This document shows positions 1 to 11,544 of a stretch of DNA of 64,000 bases, in pieces; the stretch's first letter is position 1, and each line of letters begins with the position of its first letter. Source of the stretch: Toxotes chatareus (taxonomy: Eukaryota; Chordata; Actinopteri; Toxotidae); the NCBI GenBank assembly GCA_016801885.1, contig CM028895.1:16946001-17010000 (forward strand), read 5' to 3'. Both the position numbers and the translations under genes were made by a program. The notes below the pieces were generated by a model, which worked only from the letters and a program-made list of their open reading frames with translations, did no database searches and was not told the DNA's origin.

Positions 1-789
1 AATGATCAGTAATGATGTTGTTGGAAATACCAGCTATGCCAGTGGATGTCAAACGTACAAACACCGTTGTTGGATGACGTTAACTAAAGCTTACATGAAA
101 GGGTTCAAACAGTGTGGATTTCAAAGACTAATGCTGGGACATTTTTGGCCCGATGTTGCTGATTGCCTGGATTTTTCAGTATATTTTGAATTTGACAGTT
201 TACAAGCCATTTAAAGTGTTTCTTACATAACTGTTTAGTGAAGCCATGTCATGTTTATTAACAAAGGGGGCTGGAGCTGGCTAATGCTCCCCTTAATCAG
301 CATGATTTATTAAACATAATCAGTCTTGCTGATGAGGCCTTTAATTGCACTAATTAGTGCATTAATTGCCAAATATTTCTATGCCAGTGTTCTGGTTACT
401 GTGGATAATCCACAAACCTCACTGGGATCAGTTTTTATTAGAACTCATTTACCTGAGCAAATAGTCCTTATGAGAACTGTTGTCTGCTCTGTAGGCTCAT
501 CAGCCAGGTAAAGCAAAGCCAGGTGAACTGGCTGAGGTCCCAGATGGTCTAGAGGCCTAAAGGTCCTTTATTCAACGTGGGTCCCATAGTTTTGTGGTAA
601 TGTGATTAATGGTAGATTTCTGAAAATATGCATCATTAGAGCACAATGTCACAAATCATTGTCCTAAATGAACAGTGGATTAAATGTTTTTGTGTAACAT
701 AAAATTTCTCTTGTATTGATAAACCCATAAAGAGTATTTTAGCATCTTTCAGTGCATTGTGTTGGTTCAGTCTCATCAGCCTTGTTAAG
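1..789. other. Non-coding, possible conserved element
   Basis: No convincing gene is present; the short open frames here have no recognisable domain. The stretch at about 240-520 is unique-looking and rich in ATTA/TAAT cores, the texture often seen in vertebrate conserved non-coding elements. Conservation cannot be judged from one sequence. Confidence 0.5.
347..360. promoter_or_regulatory. Homeodomain-type palindrome
   Basis: GCACTAATTAGTGC is a perfect 14-bp palindrome centred on the homeodomain core TAATTA. It is flanked by TTAATT on the left and ATTAATT on the right, so the symmetry nearly extends outward. Paired-class and LIM-class homeodomain proteins bind such cores. A role as an enhancer site is inference only. 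Confidence 0.35.
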
Positions 790-930
790 ACTGCAGCAGG
801 CAGCTGTTTTCAGTGAAAAAAAGTCTAAAAGCCTGCTGTACACTACCTGCTCAGCCACAAACTGAAAATGAACAACTAAGAGGTGGACATAGTGCAGCAT
901 TTAGCTCCTAAAGAGCCAGATATTTTCAGC
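790..930 (-). mobile_element. Interspersed repeat family 1, copy 1 (inverted)
   Basis: Read on the minus strand, this stretch contains GGCTCTTTAGGAGCTAAATG, then a CACTATGT-like word, a GTTTGTGGCTGAGCAGGTAG-like word and an AAACAGCTGCCTG word. The same order recurs on the plus strand at 22650-22890 and, in part, at 42220-42300. Three matching loci in one window mark it as a dispersed repeat. I know similar sequence from other teleost genomes, probably a non-autonomous DNA element, but the class is not proven. No coding capacity is visible. Confidence 0.55.
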
Positions 931-1893
931 ATCATTACACAGTGAAAAATAAATGCCTGGATGGTACCTGACTGGCAAACACATATCAGTTGAACAACCA
1001 TGGTTGGATTTTGGAAACAGAACATCAGACCTGATGGGTCATTTTGATGTGGTTGTGAAAGGAGGTGACATTTAAAATGAAAACTAACCCTGCTGAGCTT
1101 CCTTTGACCAAGACACTGAATTCCTCCTGTTCTGTTGCTGACCTCCGACCTTTCTGCAGGAGCATGGAAGGGAAAACCAAAATACGATTAACAGAGAATT
1201 ATATTCTCTATATATGCTGTACACAGTGATACCATCTATTACGTCAAGATTAACAGCTACTTATGAAACATTTGGAAAACATCACTAATACCTTTTCTGC
1301 CTCGGTTTCCATGTTGTCTGGTTGAAGCCTCGGTCTTCTCCTTGCCCCAGCTGTCATGAGTTCACTATTTCAGCCCGTTCTCATGTCGTCTTCTCAAGGG
1401 GTATTGAACAGGCTTAGCATAATACCTTTACATGGATTCAGCAGTCATTTATATTCTGAGCTGCTTCACTGAATATTATTGCATAAAAGTCAGCTGGGGC
1501 CTTTTCTTCTTAAGGGAAATCACGTTAGAGTCCAATAACGACGCAGTTTGAAAAAGATTTGCGGCCCATTTTCACAATAAAAGGAGAAATTTTAGATTTG
1601 GCCCCCTGACAGCCGACACAGACCAGTGGGATAATACATAAATAGCATTAAATGGACGATAGATGAAAACAATTCATCTCAATAAAGGCACATTTTCTGG
1701 AATAGAGAATAGAGGTGTTGTACCAAATATACTCATGCAAAATTTGAACTATCAACTTTGCACAATCAGCGGATGTACAAAATAAAATGAAATACAATGT
1801 CCTACAATGTAGGTCTGGTATCCACTGTCTGCTGTGAAAGAAGGACTCTTTAGATCTTTGCAGAGAGGCAGCCTGTGGTTTGGATATTGTATG

Positions 1894-1895
<2 letters not shown>
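931..1895. other. Non-coding, nothing recognised
   Basis: No gene, RNA or recognisable mobile element was seen. The composition is AT-rich and unique-looking. Confidence 0.5.

Positions 1896-1982
<87 letters not shown>
1896..1982. repeat. (CA)n microsatellite, 87 bp
   Basis: An uninterrupted AC run of about 43 units. The minus-strand frame across it gives an alternating Cys-Val polypeptide that is purely a repeat artefact. A pure tract this long is expected to be length-polymorphic. Confidence 0.98.
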
Positions 1983-1984
<2 letters not shown>

Positions 1985-4900
1985 GGAGAAAGAAAGTCTC
2001 TCTTCCCTGATAAGGCAGAGAAGCTGTATACCAGGTGCTGGAGTGCTGAACTAAGCGGACAGGACTTTGAAGTGAACAATCTCTCAGGCTACTAGCAACC
2101 AGCTGCAGTTTGAACTGAAGGGAGTAGAGAAGCTAAGCTGATACTGTGAGGCGAGGGAATAACAACAAGCGCCGTGTTCCCAGCTCCACACACTAATTCT
2201 AAGTGGTTTTTGAGCATGCAGTGCAATCACAAAAAGTGACTAAATTAAGTATAGTCAAAGTCAAACTTGCCAGTGTGCATACTGGAGTTGCTTCATTTCT
2301 TAGCTTCCTCAGTGATAGACAAGTAAAAGGCTGAGTAGAACTGTTCATTTTTCAAAGGCATCACTTGTCAATAAATTTCAGGATTCATGTCTAAAATGCC
2401 TTTAATATAATTACCAACCCAGAGGCGCTTATTCTTGTTCCTGTGGCCAAAATGCTAATGTGTGGCTGCGCTGACTGAGGGGCTTTTTGCTGAGCTAAGT
2501 AAGGTGTATAATCAAAGTTCTAGACATCACATCAGCAAGTGAAATGACTAGGGACATTTGTGAAGTGAAATAATATGATCACAATTCAACACTCGCTCTG
2601 AAACAGGAGATTCTCAGGTAGAGTCAGACGTTAGTCAGAAGCGGTTGTAAATGCTTTAGTTGGGAGAGTTGGGATCCTGACACAGTGGTGGGATATAGCA
2701 GAAAAACAGTAAAGTTTATAAAGATAGAGCATTAAGGTTGAGTCATTTAAAACTGAGATATGCTGAAGATGTGAAGCAGGGCTGCAGAAAAATGGCTTTA
2801 ATGAAACACACTACAGACAATTATCACAGCTCCATGATTGTCCCATGGACACGCAAGGACTCAAATACCCTTCCACTTGAGCCAGATGAAAGGCTGTGGA
2901 GCACCCCTAACATAGTTATAAAAAAAAAATGGAAGTGCATGTTGTATTTTCTTCTTTAATGATTTGTTCTATGAAATCTTATGTTTTTAAATTATGTTTC
3001 CTGTCCTTTCAATATGCTTTATGTCAAATGTTGTGTTTTGCTGTTCAGCTAATGTGACATAGAATCACAGGAACTCCAGAACAATACAGACGTCCTTCAC
3101 TTATTATACTTACTCACAACTGGGACTGCAGCATTTCATCTGAACCATACTGGAACTGGGACGGTACTTGGGATGATGTTTCACAAGTTCCACGGAACAC
3201 AAGTGCAGATAAGAACACAGATTAAGAAAAGCACCATACGAATCCTCTGGAGAACAGAGGAACTAAAATAAAAATGACTGTGAGCAAGAGGACGGGAATA
3301 TTGACAGGCAAAAAAACAATAAACAATAAAAAACCTGTTTAAAATGATATCAAGGCTTTGATGTATTTCTCTAATGCAGCTTTCACAATAAAAACACAGC
3401 GCCTTGTAGCCCCTGTATGGATCTACTCCCATCGCCTATGTTCATGTACTTCATGTAAATTTATGATTGGGAGGTTTTTTTTCCTTCCACTCCAGTCAGT
3501 GTGTTGTGCTGTGTTCAGTGAATATTAATGATGTCCTGGAGATCTCGGTGCGATTGTTGCTGTTATGAAAGGTAATTTCCATCCCCTCGCTAACATCAGC
3601 AGCCCTCTCAGGCACCTCTCTACCACTGCCCACCCACAGCCCCATTACAGCCCTACAAGTAATAAAAATCAGAGCGCCCTGTCAATTACATATAAGGGCA
3701 TCTTAGAGAAAGTGAGGGGGGGATGCATAAACAAACGTTATGTTATGTATAGAGAATGCTTCTCTTCAAAGAGATTACATTACATCGCCCACCTCCTGCA
3801 AAAAACAATATTGAAAATGTTAGAAAAAGAAAGTGGTGCTTTTTGTTTTATTTTGGGCAAAGATTAAACCCCCAGATTTTCAAGTGTTTTGGTCTTAAGG
3901 AAGAAAAAAAATCACCGACTTTATTTTCTATTAAACGTGCCTTGACTAAAAGTCTATTAGAAGGTGCTGCAGGGGGATTTATTTGGCTTTCTGTAATCTG
4001 CAGGAGTATGTGTAGAGGGACCAGGTTCATACTTTAGACAGCTGCAATTTATCATAATAATGTGTAAGGGAAAAAAAAAAGAAAGAGGGCCACACAACCT
4101 ACTTCAGTGCTGCTGGGTCCCTCAGCAAGTCTTTCAGTTTTGGCTCAAACTAAAATTTCTTGACAGCATAATGGATAACGACTGAGCCACATCTTTTATT
4201 GAGGACAGTTCAGGAATTCTTTAAGTCCACCTTAATGCAATAATTAGTTATAAATGTAATTAAGGTTCAGTGAAGTGTGGATGAACACCAGAGATGGATA
4301 TGCATTGTGCACATGCACAGGAGGTTGAGATTTTATACCAACAAAGTCACATGTGTGACCTGAGTAACGTAGGAGACCTGATAGAGAAGTCTGTCACCCA
4401 GAAGTCCTCTCCTACAGTATCTTTTCGTGAAGTGACTGGCAGTCGTCCAGAATTAAAAATAATTTAAAAAAAGCTCTCCGAGAGAAACGAGGGGTTGGGC
4501 CACCTCAGACCCATCAGAATGCCAGTGCTAACACTCCCTGGCGACAGACAAGGATGCAGCAGTGAGGAGAAAGCCAGTCTTTCCAGACAGCTATCTGAGG
4601 TCAGCCTGAGAACAGTGCCTCCAGAACAACTGGCAAATCCCACGAAGACATAACATGCACTGCACAACACGCAGCGTCCGAAAGAGAGCGAGACCCTACA
4701 GTCTGATTGTCCAGCAACATACACGTTCTACATGGATGTTAATGAAATTTTGGTGCTAAGCTCCAATTGTTTTTGCGCTGCACTTAACCCTGATCACCTT
4801 ACTGTCATCTCTGTCCACAATAGAAACTCAGTTGTCTCCATTTTATTTTTATCCAACTGCAGCAGCTGCAGCCACAGAAGAGAGAACACATCAGCGCTTG

Positions 4901-5351
4901 TACTGTGGAGGATTAGGAAACTTTGTGCTTGGAATAGCAAACATTTTAATGAACTGAAGGTACAGTAGGATGAATCATGATTGTGTAACATCAATCAGCA
5001 ACAGAGTATGAAAATGGACATTTACTTTTGAAGCTATTTTGACATTTTCTGTTCAGTTTCATGATTCATAGTGGAAAGAGTCAGGAAGGGTTCAGAGAGA
5101 GAGAGAGAAGGATGAATATGAGAAACAGTTTACACATGTAAGCGACATGTAACTTAAATACAGATGAAGTGGTTATGGAAGTATTTTTAATAATTTCACT
5201 GAGATGGGATTAAGGTTGTGAAAAGACTGGTGTAATGTTTAAAGGTAACCAGCACTGACTGTTAGTAGAGGGCTGGACACAAACCTTAGTTTCTAAGTCC
5301 AAAGCTTTGTACACCCACCCAGCACCCACACCGCCTCCCTGTAACTTTCAC
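1983..5351. other. Non-coding stretch
   Basis: No supported gene. At about 3520-3720 there is a non-repetitive patch with homeodomain-like cores that could be a conserved non-coding element. A short (GA)n tract lies at about 5095-5107. The rest shows AT-rich unique sequence with homopolymer runs. Confidence 0.45.
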
Positions 5352-5373
5352 TGTGTGTGTGTGTGTGTGTGTG
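5352..5373. repeat. (TG)11 microsatellite
   Basis: A pure TG run of 22 bp. It accounts for the Cys-Val alternation near the start of a long chance frame over 5307-5897. Confidence 0.95.
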
Positions 5374-6240
5374 ACTGCTGTGATTATGCTGTGTGTTATA
5401 CTGCTGTGTGGTGTCATACAACTGCACCATGGGTCATGAGAAGGCAGAAAGACGAGGTTGTACACTTGATGTTGCTCCACTTGTTTGTGGTTCCTCAGCT
5501 GCCTTGTGGTTGCGGAGTAAGACGGCTGCTTTTAACAAAGTCGACAAACAGTTTTGTCCTTGTTGGTAATTTTACCATCTACAGTGAAGAAACCAAAACA
5601 CTTTCACACACAGAGCTTCTCAGATACTTTGGTGTCACAAGTATCCAGTCAGCACAGCTCTGCACGCTGGTGCCCTCCTCCATTTTCATTTATTATTATT
5701 TTCTAACACAGTTGCTCATTGTGCTAATGATTGAACCAGGAGCCTTAGAATTGTTGCTCTATGGGAAAGTCCATTACCTCCTGAGTGAAAACATTACCCT
5801 GCGGCTGTGGCACATTGCACTGATGGGCACTGTGGTCAACTGCAGCACCGAGCTCCTGTCAGTGAACTTCAGTGTAGATGAACATGATCTTAGCTGATCT
5901 TGAAAAGCACCTTGTGTAAACAAGGTACACAATAACCAGGCTGTGTCTGACCCAGGATGCTGCACTCACACTGCAAATACTTTAGTAAACTGAGCCACCA
6001 ATGCACCAAATACAGCTTTGCTTATGTGCTTCTATGTTGTGGATTATTACCTCAGGTGATAAAAAGTTGAAGCACTATAGGGGAAAAACAGAAGACAGTA
6101 AATGTGCTGTCACTGTTTCCAAGCATACTTTTTAGAGCCTTTCCCATCATAATGAGCTGTGTACTGTGCTGCTCTTTGCTTCATCAGACAGTCTGGAAAT
6201 GAGACTGTGACAGTTTGAAATAGACTCACGTCCTCATGGT
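5374..6240. other. Non-coding, nothing recognised
   Basis: The 196-codon plus-strand frame that crosses this stretch starts in CA/TG repeat, shows no domain and has no splice-site support, so it is treated as chance. No other feature was seen. Confidence 0.5.
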
Positions 6241-6368
6241 TGTTTGCCTCCGCCGGCCAGTCAAGCTGCAGTTTACATTTATGCCTGTTAGGACTCATAT
6301 ATGTTGTGATGACTTTGAAGCAATGTAATAAAAGGTATTGAATGTATTTGTAGAACATTATATGAATT

Positions 6369-6381
6369 TGACCTTTGACCT
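6369..6381 (-). promoter_or_regulatory. DR1 nuclear-receptor motif inside the repeat
   Basis: TGACCTTTGACCT is two TGACCT half-sites one base apart. On the minus strand this is AGGTCA-A-AGGTCA, a perfect DR1, the type bound by HNF4, RXR-PPAR or COUP-TF receptors. The match is exact in sequence; occupancy is unknown. Confidence 0.5.
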
Positions 6382-6471
6382 TTTGGATGTAAACTATCAC
6401 CATGCATTTCATCCCATTAGACAGTTGAGTAAAATTTTTGTCCTCAGTTATGGCTAAGTACATCTTTTATG

Positions 6472-6486
6472 AGGTCACAGTGACCT
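6472..6486. promoter_or_regulatory. Perfect ERE palindrome inside the repeat
   Basis: AGGTCACAGTGACCT fits the consensus oestrogen response element AGGTCA-nnn-TGACCT with no mismatch. It lies inside the interspersed repeat at 6241-6678 and between two DR1 motifs. Binding by an oestrogen receptor is inferred from sequence only. Confidence 0.5.
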
Positions 6487-6494
6487 GTCACCTC

Positions 6495-6507
6495 TGACCT
6501 TTGACCA
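6495..6507 (-). promoter_or_regulatory. Second DR1-like motif
   Basis: TGACCTTTGACCA gives AGGTCA-like half-sites one base apart with a single deviation at the last base. It starts 9 bp after the ERE palindrome ends. Confidence 0.4.
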
Positions 6508-6678
6508 TCCAAAATCCAATCCGTTCACCCTTGGGTCCAAATGAACATTTGTGCCATATTTGAAGAAGTTCCCTCGCGGCGTTCCTAAGATACGTCCGTT
6601 CTCGAAAAGGGGACAGACAGACAACCTGAAAACGTGATGCCTCCGGCCACAGCTGTCGCCGGTGCGGAGGCATAAAAA

Positions 6679-9600
6679 TTACTCTGGCAAACAAAGCGAT
6701 GAAGACACACAGGGAGGGGGGACTGGCAGGAAAGTCAGGGGTGGGGTGGCGGCAGTGCACAGCTGCTGCCGGCTGTTTCCACATGGTTATGAAACATAGC
6801 TGAAGCGTATGAGGACATACAGAGACACAGTGCTTCTCAGTGAGCTGCTGACAGCCTCACAGTTGTCCTCATAATCATAATAACGAATGCCCTTGCAGGT
6901 ATTATTTTTATATCAAATCTTGTTCCCAGTACAATTAAAATAATGCTCTAGTAATGGGCTTGTAATGGGCTTTAAACAATTTATGAGCAAACTGACAGCA
7001 GACAGACCAGCAGGGACATCAGAGGAAAGCTAATATAGATGTACCTGATGTTAGCTTCACAATGCTGCCACAAAGTTATCTGCAACTTCAAAAGCCAAGA
7101 GGAAAAAATATTTATGGTGGAAAACAGATTACAGCAAATTCTGGTATGACAAAAAAAATAAATCTCTAAATACTATGAGAGCGAAGCAGATGAATGTACA
7201 TATCAGCACACAATACTTCACCACAATCTCCAGCCCAGCAGATCTGAGTCATCACTGTATGGATTTTTCTGTTAAATGTCACTTTCAGAATTTCTCCTCG
7301 GTGCTGCAGCAATGGGTCTCAACACAAACCCCAAACCACCAATAACAAAGTGTTCCTCACTGACTCATCTATTTTAGTAACTTAAAGAACTATAAAAGTG
7401 CCACCCACCGGTGAGCGCTTTTATCAGCGCTGAAAGCTTCCAGGGTGTCTGCTGCTGCAGACATTTCAGAATAAACAGCGTGTATCATTAAAGGGGTCAA
7501 ATCGATGGGTGCTACTTTAAATTTTAAATGTGTCTTGTCTGGAGAGAAAGCCCCTCCAGCGTGGCCTTCAAACTGAGGTAAGGTGCAATTCTTTGGTGTT
7601 TTAGTCAGGAAAACTGAGGGGCTGGCTTTAAGGCTAAAACAAGTTTTGATGCTGGAAGGTTTTGGGCTGAGAAGTGGCACAGCACCGTGCAACACTGAGT
7701 TAAACCAGTTTAAATATCAAATTTTGCCTTGAACAGGAATATTTCACAGGTTTGAGCTGCTGTTAGTGACCCTTACTGCTACAACAAAAGCCAAACACGA
7801 ATTTATTGAAATTCCACAGTTTAGACTGGTTTGAGTTATCTTTTTGTTGAAACTTTGCTTTTTCAACTTTGCATTTCATTTAAATTCTCAGTTTTATAAA
7901 CCCACCTCAGCTTGAATAAAACCTGATCCATCATTAGGTCTAAAGTTTCCTTATTGATCCATCGTGCTGCCTGCTGATGATCCTCACTTGTTTTAATGGG
8001 GCAGACCCATCGAGAAGAAAGACAAACCTTCCTTTAAATAGATTTGATGCTGCATTGACATCATCAGGCCCCCCGAAACATCGAACCAGTTTTAATTAGT
8101 GGAGTTTGTGAGAAGTTTGGCTTCAGCATCTTTCCACATGTCTCACTTGTACAAAGTCTTTACTCAGATTAAAAAGGCACTTTGGTTTATGTGTCCAATT
8201 GATCCTTTTCACATAGTAATTAATTCTAACATCTTACACCAGTTTGAGGTATTGTTGAGCCGATTGATTCACTGTTTTCGGCCTGTTGGTTGCACAACGA
8301 GATGTTTCCAACTGAGTCTGCTATTAATGTGCTGTAGTATCATGAAATCAGTAAGACCAGTTTTTGCAGGGTTATATAACTGACAGCATGAGCAGCTTGT
8401 TATGTAGGGAACAGCATATCAACCCCCAGCTTTTAAACTGCAAGTGTCCTCTCTTGCATTCACGTGGACGTGTCAGGTTTTAAAATATGTTAGATTTTGG
8501 AAGATCAATCTCATCCACATTTTCCATCACTGCAGCTTCAGCTGTCAGATTTATATACTCATCACAGGTGTTTATGGCAGCACAAACAAATTTTGAAGCA
8601 TTAGACAAAAAGTGAAGTTGAAATTTTATGAAGCATCTTAACAAACACTGTATTGATGTTATCTTCAATTAAAGTTCCTGCTCAGTCAATACTGTGTTTA
8701 CTCACAACTTTAATTAAAGAGTCAGGGCTGGACAGTTCACAACATATATAATACTAATTTGAATCTTTCTCTCAGCGTGTCAAACATACACCAAACACGC
8801 ATTAAACAAACCCTTTGTGTTAGGAATACATAGTCATGTATGAGAAGGCCAGGCATCACTCTAATTGATCCTGACAGCAAGTGTGCGGAGCGCCACGCCG
8901 CCACATTGCCAGATCTAATCACACACAAGTCTAATTTGACAAGGAAATGTGCATGAGGGCTCTCACGAGAGTCCGTTCAGCGAGGGACCTGCTGCTGTAA
9001 TTACAGCCAGACAAAAAGAAATGAGAGCGAGCGGAAGAGCTGGCCGGTGAAAGGTAGACTAGATGATGGGGAGGCCACAGGCTGGCCGGGCTGGCTCTTT
9101 ATCCAGCCAGACAATTTATCCATAATTCAGTTTACTGATTACGCTTTCTGTTCATTCAGTGCAGAACGGAGCCAGTTTTTATTACTTCATTTGGCCAACG
9201 CTTCACTATCACATAAAACCAGGTTAGGGTGTTGCATTGGAAAATTACAGCTGTGCACGTCACTGCATTGAAAATCTGAACCTGAAAACCGCACGTATGC
9301 AGTTAGTGATAATAATAATGAGATTAGACAAAACTTTTGTCATGACATGTTTGTTCATTTTTATAGCACTATATCCAGTACAGAGCAGGACAGTCTCACA
9401 ACAAAGTTGCATCTGGGGACAGTTGTTCCAGCTCCTCTCACACAGAGGATATGTCAGTGCATAGTTTATTGTTGCTAAGCTATAATGGAACACACATTTG
9501 CACATACACTTGGTTGTTCTTGTTAAAACATCAATGTCAGCTGTTTTACAGCCTCTGTTTGTTGCTATGATGTAAATTGAAAGTGAAGCTTCTTGTCATA

Positions 9601-9699
9601 AATCTCTGTTAATCTCTGTCAAATTTCAAATGTGCCCTGGAACTGTGCGAACAGTGAAGTCTACTTCACATAGTTGTCACACTTGGTCTCTGGGCTCTC
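6679..9699. other. Non-coding, possible conserved element at about 8.87-9.13 kb
   Basis: No gene is supported. About 8870-9130 stands out as a more GC-balanced, repeat-free block in AT-rich surroundings, including GTAATTAC and TTATCC motifs. That texture would suit a conserved regulatory element, but conservation is untested. Nothing else was recognised. Confidence 0.45.
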
Positions 9700-10075
9700 T
9701 TCTTCCCTCCAGTACAGTCATTTGACCAACTCCATCCACCCACCAGATGTCCATGGACTTTCTTCCTGTCTCCATTTCCACCTGCTCACCTGTTTTACAT
9801 TTCCTCCATCACCTGATTGTCTCTACCCACTTTCATAGCTTTTCCTCATTCCCCTCACCAGCTCTTTCTCCTCAGTCAGTGTCAGATTGTCACCTTGTGT
9901 TTCCCTGCGTAGCTGCTACCTGTGAGTAGTATCCTGTTGTCTGTGCCTGCCCACCTGCTTGTCCCCCTGTCTGCCTGTAAGCTCTGCCTCACCTATTAAA
10001 GCAACTTCACTGCATCAGCCTGTCTGTGTGTCTGTGGGTCCTCCCTATCCCTGCTGCTACAGCTGTCTTCACAAT
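9700..10075 (+). mobile_element. Pyrimidine-rich repeat family 2, copy 1
   Basis: This copy contains CCACCAGATGTCC, CACCTGCTCACCTGTT, TCAGATTGTC, GCTGCTACCTGTG and CCTGTTGTCTGTGCCTGC in order, ending near CACCTATTAAAGC. The copy at 41690-42110 shares CCACCAGATGTCC, a TGCTACCT word and CCTGTTGTCTGCACCTGC. The copy at 22405-22640 shares CACCTGCTCACCTGTT and CAGATTGTC. It resembles a common fish interspersed repeat whose class I cannot assign. The open frame inside (9747-9929) is not a gene. Confidence 0.5.
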
Positions 10076-11028
10076 AGTCCAAGAAGACACTGAGGTAACA
10101 CTTTGTTTCATTGGTTCATAATTTCTGAATCATTTTGTAATCATTTCCAAAAAGTTTCCTAAAAAGAATTTGTAATTAAGGAAAATAGAACCAGTGTCCA
10201 ATTAGTAAAGTTTTAATAAACCGATTCCAGGTAGTTGAAAGTCAGCTTTCCAGGAAACTTTCCCCCTGTCTGCCAACACTGTCTCTCTTAATGTGCTGTC
10301 ACACTGAAAAGGAGCAACTTTGCAATCTACAAAATCTCACTGATTTACTGATGAACTTTTGCTGTAAATGTGATTGTATTCACATTTCTATATCAAAATA
10401 CATTTGACAAAAAGAATTCATGTACAGACGCTGGCATGGCAAGCGAACACTTTGTCCAGAAAAGTTAAACTCTAATGTTTTTGCTTCCCTTTTCCCCTTT
10501 GGCATGAAGAGATCACAGACCACAGCTGTGAACAGCTGCATTTTATGGAGCCTGATGCAGTTATTCTTTTAACTCCAAGTGAAACTGGTTCATGCATCTG
10601 TTGACATGAGTATGGTTTTGGCATAGCGCTTAGGGGTCAGCAGAGCAACTGTTTGCTGATGTAGTTGTTTTGTTCCTTTTATTTCTACAGCATTTTGTGT
10701 CTTTGTTGAGAAATATTCTTATTCAGATACTATGGAGTCACAACAAGCCACAAGCCACATGAATAACAGTATGTTTGTATTGTCAAACGAAATGATAGAA
10801 CCCTTTTAGGTTTTCCTCATGGGTAGTATTAAAAAATGCAAATGTTACAGCATTCCCTTTATGGAAAGTCAAATGCTGTGGTGTGTTTCAGAACAGGGCA
10901 AATAGATCAACATGATAATGCGAGCATACAACCCATCAAACCTCGCCCACCTTCCCATTCAGTCTCTCCAATAACAACTCCAACCCTCAGGCTTCAGGCC
11001 AATGCAGCATTTTATTTTCATTGCAGCC

Positions 11029-11049
11029 TGTGTGTGTGTGTGTGTGTGT
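11029..11049. repeat. (TG)10 microsatellite
   Basis: A pure TG run directly followed by TTGTGTAT. Confidence 0.9.
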
Positions 11050-11513
11050 TTGTGTATCAGTATTACCCCGTGCATGTTTATGTGCAGTGAAGAGTGAAAA
11101 TCCCAAGTGATCACACTGCATAACAGCAGAGAGTTTCCCCACCAGCGTTCCAGTTTTGATTGCCGGACCTCTATCGCTCCAGTGATGCTCCCGTCCATGA
11201 CCTCCCTCCATTACATCACACAACAACAGACACACAGATGAGCGCAAACACTTTTCCACATACATGAGTGTGGTGTATTTACTGTCCATCTCTCTTGTTA
11301 TTTCACGTTGGCCCCTCGTAGTATGGGCAGTAATGAATATCATAGTAAACTACAATAGCATAGAAATTTGTTCACTTGTGTTAACATCCTGCAACAGAGT
11401 GAGTACTTTGCATCTTTTCCCTCCCCCCTCTGTCTTTCTCTTTGCTGCTCATATTAAAATCATGAACATGCCTCGCTGTGTGATGATTTATTTTCAGCAC
11501 AGGAGCAGAAGGG

Positions 11514-11544
11514 CACACACTCACACACACACACACACACACAC
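11514..11544. repeat. (CA)n microsatellite with one interruption
   Basis: An ACACAC run broken once by a T near 11521, followed within about 8 bp by a short A run. Confidence 0.92.

Larger units (their letters stand above)
6241..6678. mobile_element. Teleost interspersed repeat with GCCTCCGC ends
   Basis: The left end reads TGTTTGCCTCCGCCGGCC and the right end GGTGCGGAGGCATAAAAA. The reverse complement of the right end shares GCCTCCGC and CCGGC with the left, so the ends form imperfect terminal inverted repeats. The right part (GACAGACAACCTGAAAACGT, then GCCTCCGGCCACAGCTGTCG) matches a repeat I remember as very common in fish. Internal sequence carries repeated TGACCT words. No coding capacity is visible, so it is probably non-autonomous. 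Boundaries are good to about 10 bp. Confidence 0.75.

Noticed and set aside
1648..2079. 143-codon minus-strand frame
   Set aside because: Its centre is the (CA)n microsatellite read as Cys-Val; the rest has no domain.
5307..5897. 196-codon plus-strand frame, among the longest in the window
   Set aside because: It begins in simple repeat, shows no family resemblance or splice sites, and has erratic composition. A chance frame is the simplest reading.
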